From Sulfurimonas sp. (lineage in GTDB: Bacteria; Campylobacterota; Campylobacteria; Campylobacterales; Sulfurimonadaceae): a stretch of 31,040 nucleotides of DNA. Position 1 is the first letter of the stretch; each line of letters opens with the position of its first letter. The notes beneath the pieces are model-generated. The model did no database searches, was not told where the DNA came from, and saw nothing but the letters and a program-made list of their open reading frames with translations. Positions 21,861-29,529 of the stretch are shown here, piece after piece. The stretch lies in NCBI RefSeq assembly GCF_023229105.1, contig NZ_JALNZY010000018.1:1-31040 (forward strand), written 5' to 3'. A program made the translations under genes and the position numbers.

Positions 21861-22616
21861 ATGAGTATATTTACGGCTTCTAAAGAGAGGGCAACTACAG
21901 GTTTGGCGCTTATTGCCGGAGTGCTGATTATAGGTATTATAGACAATTTTTTTCTTATGTGGCTCTTTCTTGGAGTAGTCTATCTTCTTGCCTTTAAAGA
22001 GGCAATGAGCCTTTTTGATATAAAAAAGAACGATTTAATATACTACGCTGCAGGCTTGTGGCTTATCGCGGCTTTCTACCCTTACAGCGACGATCTTTTT
22101 GTTTTAGCAGGCGTTATTTATGCGAGTGCGGTTGCTTTTAATAGGGAGCTTACTTGGAAAAACTTTTTTGTGTTTATCTACCCCACTGCAGGAATGCTTT
22201 TTATCTTTAGCATGTATCAAGAGTATGGAGTAATCTCTCTTTTCTGGCTTTTGGTAGTTGTTGGCATGACGGATGTCGGGGCTTATGCAGTAGGCAAAAG
22301 TATCGGCAAAACTCCTTTTAGCGCCACCTCTCCGAATAAAACAATGGAGGGCGTAGTAGGTGGAGTTGTCGTGGCAACTATAGGCGGTATGTTTGTAGGT
22401 CTTGGCATAGTTGATTTGGGTATTTCATTTATAATCTCTTTTATGGTTGCGGTTGGCTCGATTTTTGGTGATTTGTTTGAGAGTTCGCTAAAAAGAACGG
22501 CAGGCGTAAAAGATAGCGGAAATATTTTACCCGGACACGGCGGAATGCTCGATAGAATAGACGGCTACCTCTTTGGCGCAATCGTTATGCTTGTTCTTCT
22601 TCGAGGGCTGGTTTAG
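21861..22616 (+). CDS. cdsA: Phosphatidate cytidylyltransferase (CDP-diglyceride synthase)
   Basis: 251 residues, about seven membrane helices; makes CDP-diacylglycerol from phosphatidate and CTP at the inner membrane. The C-terminal CDS signature is intact: SSLKRTAGVKDSGNILPGHG followed by GMLDRIDG, with the catalytic Lys and Asp residues, and TDVGAYAVGKSIGKTPFS earlier. The length is on the short side of the family but normal for Campylobacterota. AGGAT precedes the ATG. Its TAG stop is followed directly by TTGAT, the same bases with which dxr now starts 3.2 kb downstream, so the two genes were probably adjacent before the R-M genes arrived. Confidence 0.95.
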   Translation: MSIFTASKERATTGLALIAGVLIIGIIDNFFLMWLFLGVVYLLAFKEAMSLFDIKKNDLIYYAAGLWLIAAFYPYSDDLFVLAGVIYASAVAFNRELTWKNFFVFIYPTAGMLFIFSMYQEYGVISLFWLLVVVGMTDVGAYAVGKSIGKTPFSATSPNKTMEGVVGGVVVATIGGMFVGLGIVDLGISFIISFMVAVGSIFGDLFESSLKRTAGVKDSGNILPGHGGMLDRIDGYLFGAIVMLVLLRGLV

Positions 22617-22619
22617 TTG

Positions 22620-22644
22620 ATTATATGACAAAATGTCATATAAT
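22620..22644. promoter_or_regulatory. Perfect 11-bp inverted repeat at the left edge of the R-M module
   Basis: Arms ATTATATGACA (22620-22630) and TGTCATATAAT (22634-22644) with spacer AAA. It lies just after the cdsA stop and 110 bases before the first methyltransferase. It could be an operator for R-M control or a terminator of cdsA; the short loop and the sequence TGACA-N3-TGTCA look more like a protein-binding dyad. No controller gene is present in the module. Confidence 0.5.
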
Positions 22645-22697
22645 TTAAGTAGTTAAATAAAAATAGCTATATTGGGTATAAAAAATGAGGAAGTGTT

Positions 22698-22748
22698 ATG
22701 AAAGTTCCAAATTTAATTAATTCCAATAAGCTATTAGAGGGAAAATAA
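22698..22748 (+). CDS. Possible 16-residue leader peptide before the methyltransferases
   Basis: ATG preceded by GAGGAAG (five-base gap), coding MKVPNLINSNKLLEGK, with the stop five bases before the methyltransferase ATG. The methyltransferase itself has a poorly spaced GAGGG, so coupling to this peptide could set its translation. It may also be chance or a scar of a lost gene start. Confidence 0.35.
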   Translation: MKVPNLINSNKLLEGK

Positions 22749-22753
22749 TAGAA

Positions 22754-23749
22754 ATGTTAACCTATATTGATTTATTTTGTGGAGCAGGTGGTTTTTCACT
22801 TGGTTTTGATAAATCAGGATTTCAAAATATTTTTTCTATAGATATTCAAAAAGATTTTTGTGAAACATATCAAGCAAACTTTCCTAAGCATAAATTAATT
22901 CAAAAAGATATAACACAGCTTGAAAATGAAATGATACTTGAATTAACTAGTAGTCAAGAAGTTGATGTGATTATAGGTGGACCACCATGTCAAGGTTTCA
23001 GTATTGCAGGTAGTATAGGAAGAAAATTTATAGATGACCCTCGAAATAGATTATTCAAAGAATTTGTAAGAGTAGTAGGGGTAGTTCAGCCAAAATACTT
23101 TGTTATGGAAAATGTTGCTAGATTATATACACACAATAAAAATAAAACGAGAGAAGAGATAATAGAGGATTTTAATAAACTTGGGTACGAAGTAAAATGT
23201 CAAATTTTAAATTCGGCTGATTATGGTGTTCCTCAAGTTAGGAAGAGAGTTATATTTTTAGGTTCAAGAGTTAATTATAATATTACTTTTCCAATCAAAA
23301 CTCATACAAACTATAAAACAGTTAAAGATGCAATAGAAGATTTGCCAAAGTTGAATTCAGGAGAAGAATCGACACTTTTAAATCATAAAGCGATGAAACA
23401 TACACCGCAAATGCTTCATAAAATGAGTTTTGTAAAAGATGGTGGAACGCGAGAACATATACCTCAGAATGTGAGACCTAAAAGTGGAGATGTAAGAAAA
23501 TATATAAAATATAATAGTGAGAAACCTTCTATTACTATTACCGGTGATATGCGAAAAGTGTTTCATTATTCCCAAAACAGGGCTTTGAGTGTTCGAGAAT
23601 TAGCAAGACTTCAAACATTTCCAGATAGTTTTGAATTTAAAAGTAGTAGCATTGCGCAACAACAACAGGTGGGCAATGCTGTTCCACCATTAATGGCAGA
23701 AGCAATTGCAAAACACTTAAAAAATATGATAGAAAATAGTAGCAATTAA
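22754..23749 (+). CDS. DNA (cytosine-5) methyltransferase of a type II R-M system
   Basis: 331 residues with all key m5C motifs: I DLFCGAGGFSLGF (6-18), IV GGPPCQGFS with catalytic Cys79, VI MENV (118-121), VIII QVRKRVIFLG (161-170), IX RELARLQTFPDSF and X QVGNAVPP (306-312). The target-recognition region (~171-258) is short, as in single-specificity enzymes. The predicted role is to methylate one strand of an asymmetric recognition site so the host is protected from the endonuclease two genes downstream. The ATG of the adenine methyltransferase follows its TAA with no gap. Strongly AT-rich compared with cdsA. Confidence 0.95.
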   Translation: MLTYIDLFCGAGGFSLGFDKSGFQNIFSIDIQKDFCETYQANFPKHKLIQKDITQLENEMILELTSSQEVDVIIGGPPCQGFSIAGSIGRKFIDDPRNRLFKEFVRVVGVVQPKYFVMENVARLYTHNKNKTREEIIEDFNKLGYEVKCQILNSADYGVPQVRKRVIFLGSRVNYNITFPIKTHTNYKTVKDAIEDLPKLNSGEESTLLNHKAMKHTPQMLHKMSFVKDGGTREHIPQNVRPKSGDVRKYIKYNSEKPSITITGDMRKVFHYSQNRALSVRELARLQTFPDSFEFKSSSIAQQQQVGNAVPPLMAEAIAKHLKNMIENSSN

Positions 23750-24778
23750 ATGATTTTTGATAATAAATACCCAAAAGTAAATTATATTGGGAATAAAGAG
23801 AAGCTAGCTAATTGGATATGTGATTATTTTCCAAAAGACATACAATCAGTTTTTGATGCTTTTAGTGGAGGTTCTTCTATTGGTTACGAAGCGAAAAAAA
23901 GAGGTCTGAAAGTTGTTAGTAATGATATATTAAAAATCAATTATTATCTAGCTAAGTCATTAATTGAAAATAATCAAGAGATATTAAATGAAGATGATTT
24001 AAACATACTTTTTAGTGGTAATACAATAAAAGGATTTATGTATAAAAATTATTCTGAGGTTTTCTTTTTTCCACAAGAGTGCATGGAATTGGATTTATAT
24101 AGAAAAAATATAGATAAATTATCTTCTGAATATAAAAAATCAATCGCGTACACTTTAATCCGTAGAGCGATGGTAAGAAAAATGCCTTATTCAAGGTTTA
24201 ATCTAAATTGGGAAAAAATCAAACAGCTTAGAGATGAAGAGTATAGTTATGCGAAATATAAAAGAAAAAGAGCGTATCATAATGAGTCATTTAAAAGTCA
24301 TATTATAAAAAACCTTCAAGATTATAATAAAGCTATTTTTGATAATCAACAATCAAATGAAGTATATAATGATGATGCATTTGATTTGTTAAACAAAGTT
24401 AGTGCAGATGTAATATATTTAGACCCGCCATATACCGGAACTATGAATAATTATTTTGGATTTTACGGTTTAATTGATGAGTATATTCATTCTAAAAAAT
24501 TAAAGCCCTTTGAAAATAACTTTATAGATAAAAAATCTTCATTAGAACTTTTTGACAAGTTATTTTCAAATCTTTCAAACTTTAAATATTGGCTTTTGAG
24601 TTACAACAATAATTCATACCCTTCAAAAGATGAATTAATCAGTATAATCAGTAGATATTCCAATGATATTCAAGTTATAGAAAAACCGCATGATTATAGA
24701 GTAACAGGCAAAGATAAAAAGAGTAAAAATACTGAGTATTTGTTTATCATTAGAAATAATAAATTTGAGGAAAAATAA
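23750..24778 (+). CDS. D12-class DNA (adenine-N6) methyltransferase
   Basis: 342 residues. N-terminal KVNYIGNKEKLANWI and the AdoMet-binding FDAFSGGSSIGYEA (35-48) are typical of the D12/alpha class; the catalytic motif is DPPYTG (225-230), with the FGFYGLIDEY helix after it. It sits between the cytosine methyltransferase (zero gap) and the endonuclease (stop and start share one base, TAATG). Such m5C plus m6A pairs usually protect the two strands of an asymmetric site, as in HphI- and MnlI-type systems. The recognition sequence cannot be read from the protein. Confidence 0.92.
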   Translation: MIFDNKYPKVNYIGNKEKLANWICDYFPKDIQSVFDAFSGGSSIGYEAKKRGLKVVSNDILKINYYLAKSLIENNQEILNEDDLNILFSGNTIKGFMYKNYSEVFFFPQECMELDLYRKNIDKLSSEYKKSIAYTLIRRAMVRKMPYSRFNLNWEKIKQLRDEEYSYAKYKRKRAYHNESFKSHIIKNLQDYNKAIFDNQQSNEVYNDDAFDLLNKVSADVIYLDPPYTGTMNNYFGFYGLIDEYIHSKKLKPFENNFIDKKSSLELFDKLFSNLSNFKYWLLSYNNNSYPSKDELISIISRYSNDIQVIEKPHDYRVTGKDKKSKNTEYLFIIRNNKFEEK

Positions 24779-25848
24779 TGGCTGAACAAAAATATGAAAA
24801 ATATTGGAGTGTTACATTAGCATATACTGCTATTTATGGGAAAAATTTCAATTCAGTTTTAGAAGTAATAGTAAACTTTATAGATAATAATGATACATCA
24901 AAATATACACCATCTTTATACAATAATCTGCAAAACGAGGTAAGTCAAGTTAATGGCTTAAAAGATACATCATTAAGAAAAAGTATCAACCAGTTTGTCA
25001 AATTAGGTTTTATAAATTATCAATTAAAAACATATCATCCATTGGCAAAATTATTTTTAACTTCAAAGTTAAAACAACAGAAGAAGACAATTTTTTCTAG
25101 AATTGTTTATGAAAATTCAAGTTTTGATAGAGATATTACAGTTAGTTCTCAGAAAAGAGAAATAAATTTTTTACTAAAAACTTTAGAAGAACTTGGCAGT
25201 CTTACAAAAAAAGATATTGTTGCTTTAATGACACAAAATATTAATGATTTTCCAAAAGGGTATTTAACTGAAAATGAACTTAATAAAGCAAAAGAAAATG
25301 CGGATGAAATAGAATTTTATTTAAGAAAATATAATCAGGTTAATCATTTTAAATCTATACTAGGATATTTAGATGATTTGATTTTTATTGATGGAGTGTT
25401 GTATTTTGAAGAAGATGCACATATTATACTAAAAGAAAAGTCAACTAACAAAATATCTAAACGAGATAATTATTTACACAGGATTTATAAAAATCAATTA
25501 AAAGAAGAAGTATATGAGAAATTACATCAAACAAAATGTATGGTTGAAAAATTATCTTATCCTTCATTGGTTGCAAGTCATATTAAACCATTTATTCAAT
25601 CAGATGATAAAGAAGCTTATGACCCAAACAATGGGTTGTTATTAAGTAGAAATATGGATATTTTATTTGATCAGGGGTATATCTCATTTCAGGATAATGG
25701 AAACATAATATATTCAAATCAACTTAGTGAAGATGTCAAAGATTATTTAAGTAGTTATACTTTAGACAATAATTTTATAAACAATAAGAGATTAGATTAT
25801 CTTGATTATCATAGAGAAAATATTTTTGAAAAAAAGGTTTTTATTTGA
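24778..25848 (+). CDS. HNH-family restriction endonuclease, probable type IIS
   Basis: 356 residues. The C-terminal nuclease domain matches HNH_2: Cys254, then LVASHIKPF with the catalytic His268, and DPNNGLLLSRNMDILFDQGY with the Asn of the HNH core. Residues 1-230 are Asn/Lys-rich, contain no recognised domain and presumably read the DNA target. HNH (beta-beta-alpha-metal) nucleases are known among type IIS enzymes such as HphI and MnlI, whose partner methyltransferases are also one m5C and one m6A, so this is predicted to cut outside an asymmetric site. The stop TGA overlaps the TTG start of dxr (TTGA), and its last codons supply the dxr ribosome binding site AAAAAGG. Confidence 0.88.
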   Translation: MAEQKYEKYWSVTLAYTAIYGKNFNSVLEVIVNFIDNNDTSKYTPSLYNNLQNEVSQVNGLKDTSLRKSINQFVKLGFINYQLKTYHPLAKLFLTSKLKQQKKTIFSRIVYENSSFDRDITVSSQKREINFLLKTLEELGSLTKKDIVALMTQNINDFPKGYLTENELNKAKENADEIEFYLRKYNQVNHFKSILGYLDDLIFIDGVLYFEEDAHIILKEKSTNKISKRDNYLHRIYKNQLKEEVYEKLHQTKCMVEKLSYPSLVASHIKPFIQSDDKEAYDPNNGLLLSRNMDILFDQGYISFQDNGNIIYSNQLSEDVKDYLSSYTLDNNFINNKRLDYLDYHRENIFEKKVFI

Positions 25849-26906
25849 TACTTCTAGGTTCTACCGGTTCTATCGGCGTAAATACATTAGAGGTTGCAAA
25901 AAAGTTTTCAATAGTAGTTGAAGCTCTTGTCGCAGGCAACAATATAGAACTCTTAAACAAGCAGATAAAAGAGCATAATCCAAAAGTTGTGGTCATTGCG
26001 GATAAAGCAGATGTCTCAAAAGTAAATCACAGTAGCGTTTTTTATGGGCAAGATGCCATCTTAAAAGTGATAGAAGACTCTTCAAGTGAGTTGGTTGTAA
26101 ATGCTCTCGTTGGCTTTTTGGGGCTTCATCCTACACTCACTGCTTTATCATGCAACAAAAGAGTGGCTCTTGCAAACAAGGAGTCTCTTGTCGCATGTGG
26201 CTCATTTATAGACACTTTAAAGATTCAGCCCATAGACAGCGAACACTTTGGGCTTTGGTACTTGATGCAAGAGAGACCTTTTGAGCGGATGATTATCACG
26301 GCAAGTGGCGGTGCTTTTCGTGACTGGGATATAAAAAAACTTCGCAACGCTACTCTTGCAGACACACAAAAACATCCAAACTGGTCTATGGGACAAAAGA
26401 TAACCATAGACAGCGCTACTATGGTTAACAAGATATTTGAACTCCTAGAAGCTAGATGGCTCTTTGGAGAGGGAAAATATGATGCAATCATTGAGACAAA
26501 ATCACTTATCCACGCACTTATTGACTTTAAAGATGGCTCAACAACAGCTCACTTTGCAAATGCCAGCATGCAGCTACCTATTGCTTTTGCACTTAACGCT
26601 AAAATGGATGAAAATATACTCCCTCATGTGGATTTACTAAAAGTCGGCTCTTTGGAATTTCGTGAAATCAGAACAGATAGATACCCAATCTGGCAGATAA
26701 AAGATGAACTTTTAAAAAATCCTGCAAGAGGAACAGTCATAAATGCCGCAAATGAAGCTGCAATAAAGAAGTTTATAGCTCGTGAGATAGGCTTTATGGA
26801 TATAGCAAAAAATATCATAAAAGCCTACGAGAAGTTTGATACAATGCCAAAAAGCGTAGATGATGTGTTTGCAATAGATAGAGAAGTTAGAAGATACATA
26901 GGATAG
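25845..26906 (+). CDS. dxr: 1-deoxy-D-xylulose 5-phosphate reductoisomerase
   Basis: 353 residues. Second enzyme of the MEP isoprenoid pathway, NADPH and metal dependent, normally essential. The nucleotide-binding start ILLGSTGSIGVNTLEVA, the metal-binding IDSEHFGLW, ITASGGAFRDW, HPNWSMGQKITIDSATMVNK and TKSLIHALIDFKDGS are all present. The TTG start is preferred because the family begins (V)ILLGSTGSIG exactly there; AAAAAGG lies seven bases upstream but inside the endonuclease gene, whose TGA overlaps this TTG. The gene therefore now depends on the upstream R-M transcript or on readthrough from cdsA. Confidence 0.95.
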   Translation: MILLGSTGSIGVNTLEVAKKFSIVVEALVAGNNIELLNKQIKEHNPKVVVIADKADVSKVNHSSVFYGQDAILKVIEDSSSELVVNALVGFLGLHPTLTALSCNKRVALANKESLVACGSFIDTLKIQPIDSEHFGLWYLMQERPFERMIITASGGAFRDWDIKKLRNATLADTQKHPNWSMGQKITIDSATMVNKIFELLEARWLFGEGKYDAIIETKSLIHALIDFKDGSTTAHFANASMQLPIAFALNAKMDENILPHVDLLKVGSLEFREIRTDRYPIWQIKDELLKNPARGTVINAANEAAIKKFIAREIGFMDIAKNIIKAYEKFDTMPKSVDDVFAIDREVRRYIG

Positions 26907-26993
26907 CTTTATATAACTATAGGATAGAAAATTTTATTTTTGTACTATGGTTTTGAATATTTATGCTTAAATATTTTACCAAAAGGATAGATC

Positions 26994-27971
26994 TTGATAC
27001 TCTCAATTGAAAGCTCATGTGATGACAGTGCTATTGCAATAACTGAGATTGCTACAAAAAAACTTGTTTTTCATAAAAAAATATCTCAAGAGTTGGAACA
27101 TAGTGTTTATGGTGGGGTTGTTCCAGAGCTTGCAGCTAGGCTTCATGCAGAAGCGCTTCCAAAGATTTTAGAGGAGTGCAAGCCCTATTTTAAAGATTTA
27201 AAAGCAGTTGCGGTTACTTCTTCTCCGGGGCTTACAGTCACTCTTATTGAGGGAGTCGTTATGGCAAAGGCCATCTCTATCGCTCTAAATATTCCCATAA
27301 TCGGAGTAAATCATCTTATCGGGCATATATATTCTTTGTTTATAGAAAAAGAGACACAGTTTCCGCTAACTGTTCTTTTGGTATCAGGCGGGCATACGCA
27401 GGTTATGGAAGTAAAAAACCTTCAAGAGATAAAGACGGTTGCAAAAAGTATGGATGACAGCTTTGGAGAGAGTTTTGACAAAGCGGCAAAGATGATGGGA
27501 CTTGGTTATCCGGGGGGACCGCTTATAGAAAAGCTTGCACATGACGGAGATAGAAAAAGACACAACTTTACCATTCCTCTGCATCAGTCACCACTTATTG
27601 CCTTTTCATACTCTGGACTAAAAAACTCAGTTAGACTAGCTGTTGAAAAAGCTAATGAGAGCGAGTACAAAGACATAGCGGCTTCTTTTGAGTATATTGC
27701 GGTTGCGCATATTGTTCAAAAACTCAAAAAGTATTTTAAAACAGTTCGGCCAAAAACTTTTGCTATTGTTGGCGGTGCTAGTGCAAATCTCTATCTTCGC
27801 TCGCAGATAGAGAAGCTTTTAAATCCTTACGGAGCAAAGCTGCTTTTGAGTGAACTACAATACTGTTCGGATAATGCTGCGATGATAGGAAGGGTTGGAG
27901 TTGAGATGTATGAAAAAGGTCTGTTTAGTTCGCTTGAGGAGTTAGAAGTTTGTCCAAAAAGTGTCATTTAA
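26994..27971 (+). CDS. tsaD: tRNA N6-adenosine threonylcarbamoyltransferase
   Basis: 325 residues. Transfers the threonylcarbamoyl group to A37 of ANN-decoding tRNAs, acting with TsaB and TsaE. Visible family blocks: ILSIESSCDDSAIAI, GGVVPELAARLHAEALP (metal His), VNHLIGHIYSLF (second metal His), LLVSGGHTQ, DDSFGESFDKAAKMMGLGYP, GGPLIEKLA, and VGGASANLYLR with CSDNAAMIG at the end. The TTG start fits the family N-terminus and has AAAAGGA six bases upstream. The 87-bp gap after dxr is AT-rich, with a small dyad (AATATTT/AAATATT) but no gene. Confidence 0.95.
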   Translation: MILSIESSCDDSAIAITEIATKKLVFHKKISQELEHSVYGGVVPELAARLHAEALPKILEECKPYFKDLKAVAVTSSPGLTVTLIEGVVMAKAISIALNIPIIGVNHLIGHIYSLFIEKETQFPLTVLLVSGGHTQVMEVKNLQEIKTVAKSMDDSFGESFDKAAKMMGLGYPGGPLIEKLAHDGDRKRHNFTIPLHQSPLIAFSYSGLKNSVRLAVEKANESEYKDIAASFEYIAVAHIVQKLKKYFKTVRPKTFAIVGGASANLYLRSQIEKLLNPYGAKLLLSELQYCSDNAAMIGRVGVEMYEKGLFSSLEELEVCPKSVI

Positions 27972-28008
27972 CTTAAGAAATGCTTGGCGTTAAGAGGGCT
28001 TTTTTTTA
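27972..28008 (+). terminator. Weak probable terminator after tsaD
   Basis: Short stem CTTAA/TTAAG (27972-27976 with 27990-27994) in a GC-richer patch, ending in a run of nine T. The stem is poor, so the call rests mainly on the T run and position. Confidence 0.3.
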
Positions 28009-28068
28009 ATTAAGAGTTAAATTATCCCATTTCAAATATACTTCTTCTACAAAATGTAATAAATCATA

Positions 28069-28086
28069 TTGACACGAATGTGTCAA
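28069..28086. promoter_or_regulatory. Inverted repeat upstream of tpx, possible operator
   Basis: Perfect 7-bp arms TTGACAC/GTGTCAA with spacer GAAT, 78 bases before the tpx ATG. The first arm contains TTGACA, a consensus -35 hexamer, but no good -10 follows at the right distance. A regulator site for peroxide-responsive control is plausible but unproven. Its TGACA...TGTCA core resembles the dyad at 22620-22644. Confidence 0.45.
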
Positions 28087-28163
28087 GCTTTAGTGCCTTG
28101 GTGGCTAGCGTAGATGGTGGAATTGCTTCTGACATCGTTTAAAATAAAATTAAGGATTAAAAA

Positions 28164-28667
28164 ATGGCAACTACAAAATTCAAAGGTACAGACGTAGAAT
28201 TATTAGGAAATGAAGTAAAAGTCGGTGATAAAGCACCTGAGGTTACGGTTGTAAACTCTGATGGTTTAGGTGATGTGGTAGTTGGTGGCGCGCAAGGTGT
28301 AAAGCAGCTAATTATCGTTGTTCCATCATTAGACACTGCTGTATGTGCTGCTGAAACTCGTAACTTTAATACAAAAGTTGCAAAATTAAATGGTGTTAAA
28401 ACTACTGTTGTTTCTATGGATTTACCGTTTGCATCAGGAAGATTTTGTGCTGCAGAGGGAATTGACAATTTAACTGTTGCATCAGACTTTAGAAACAAAG
28501 AGTTTGCAAAGGCTTATGGAGTTTTACTTGGCGGTTCTGTTCTTGCAGGCGTTACATGTAGAGCTATTTTTGCGGTTGATGCAAAGGGTATCGTAACCTA
28601 TAAAGAGATTGTCCCTGAAATCACTGAAGAGCCAAACTACGACGCTGCAATCGCTGCAGTTAAATAA
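28164..28667 (+). CDS. tpx: Thiol peroxidase (atypical 2-Cys peroxiredoxin)
   Basis: 167 residues. Reduces hydrogen peroxide and alkyl hydroperoxides in the cytosol or periplasm using thioredoxin. Peroxidatic Cys61 in PSLDTAVCAAETRNFN and resolving Cys95 in ASGRFCAAEGIDN fall at the same positions as in E. coli Tpx; VGDKAPEVTVVN opens the thioredoxin fold. The length is standard and there is no signal peptide. AAGGA precedes the ATG by seven bases. Codons such as GTT, GCT and AAA dominate, in keeping with high expression. It is a single gene flanked by hairpins. Confidence 0.96.
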   Translation: MATTKFKGTDVELLGNEVKVGDKAPEVTVVNSDGLGDVVVGGAQGVKQLIIVVPSLDTAVCAAETRNFNTKVAKLNGVKTTVVSMDLPFASGRFCAAEGIDNLTVASDFRNKEFAKAYGVLLGGSVLAGVTCRAIFAVDAKGIVTYKEIVPEITEEPNYDAAIAAVK

Positions 28668-28694
28668 TCAATTAACCTCCTTCTTCTTCTCTTA

Positions 28695-28716
28695 GTATAG
28701 GGTTTTTACCCTATAC
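28695..28716 (+). terminator. Hairpin terminator after tpx
   Basis: Perfect 9-bp stem GTATAGGGT/ACCCTATAC with a TTTT loop, 28 bases after the tpx stop. No T run follows on the plus strand, but the stem is strong and the position suits a terminator. Confidence 0.55.
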
Positions 28717-28770
28717 CAATCAAGTAAAATTTTGATACAATAATCCTATCTATTTAGAAGGATTTTATAT

Positions 28771-29526
28771 ATGAAAAAAGTTTTATACACCCTTGTATGC
28801 ACAGCAGTTCTGGCTTCTAGCGCTATGGCTGATATTGCGCGAGTTGAGATGGGTGCGGGTGCATGGATGCAAACTCCAAAAGGCACTGCAACCTATACTG
28901 ATGGCGGAGCTGATGGCAGTTACACTTCAAGCGAAAAAGATAGTACAGAGGCTTATGTTTGGATGCTTATAAAGCATCCTGTTCCTATATTGCCAAATCT
29001 TAGGTTAGAGTATGTAAGTCTTGAAGACAGTGGTGTGGCAAGTGGGCAGTTTAAAGATTTTAATATTGGCACGGGAAACTTTACCACTCTCTCTTATGAT
29101 ATGAAACAGTATGACATTATTCCCTACTACAATATTCTTGATAACACAGCTTGGATAACGCTTGATTTGGGTTTAGATATTAAAATCATTGATGCATCTT
29201 ACACGGCGGCTCCGTCTGCGCCATTTGCAGGCTATAGCGACAGTGTAACTTTTGCTATTCCGCTTCTATATGCAAGAGCAAGAGTTGAGATACCATCAAC
29301 AGATATTGGTCTAGAAGCAGATATAAAGTACATTACAACGGGTGATTCTACTGTTTATGATATTAGGGCAAAAGTTGATTATACTTTAAGCTTTATTCCA
29401 GTTATAGAGCCTGCTTTAGAGATTGGTTATAGAATGCAGAAGTTAGATATTGATGAAAGCAGTATTGATGCGATACTAGATCTTGACTTCTCAGGTTTTT
29501 ATGCGGGGTTAATGGTTCGTTTTTAG
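28771..29526 (+). CDS. Outer-membrane beta-barrel protein (TIGR04219-like)
   Basis: 251 residues with a signal peptide (MKKVLYTLVCTAVLASSAMA). The mature start IARVEMGAGAWMQTPKGTA, the segment YVWMLIKHPVPILPNLRLEY and the barrel end DLDFSGFYAGLMVRF fit the TIGR04219 outer-membrane family as I remember it; strands of alternating residues continue throughout. Final Phe as expected for BAM-dependent barrels. Specific role unknown. AAGGA and a TACAAT-like -10 lie upstream. It converges with the acetyltransferase gene with only three bases between stops. Confidence 0.75.
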   Translation: MKKVLYTLVCTAVLASSAMADIARVEMGAGAWMQTPKGTATYTDGGADGSYTSSEKDSTEAYVWMLIKHPVPILPNLRLEYVSLEDSGVASGQFKDFNIGTGNFTTLSYDMKQYDIIPYYNILDNTAWITLDLGLDIKIIDASYTAAPSAPFAGYSDSVTFAIPLLYARARVEIPSTDIGLEADIKYITTGDSTVYDIRAKVDYTLSFIPVIEPALEIGYRMQKLDIDESSIDAILDLDFSGFYAGLMVRF

Positions 29527-29529
29527 ATT

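Larger units (their letters stand above)
22617..25849 (+). mobile_element. Restriction-modification module inserted between cdsA and dxr
   Basis: Three R-M genes and a ~130-bp leader separate cdsA from dxr. The left edge reads TTTAGTTGAT (22612-22621) and the right edge TTTATTTGAT (25840-25849), a 9/10 direct repeat. Removing one copy and the DNA between would place the dxr TTG right after the cdsA TAG. The module is visibly more AT-rich than the flanking genes. No integrase, transposase or terminal inverted repeats are present, so short-homology recombination during uptake is the likeliest route. Confidence 0.6.

Noticed and set aside
28100..28135. tRNA-Leu-like string (GGTGGAATTG) before tpx
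   Set aside because: Only a short match to the D-arm region; no acceptor stem, anticodon arm or T-loop can be formed.
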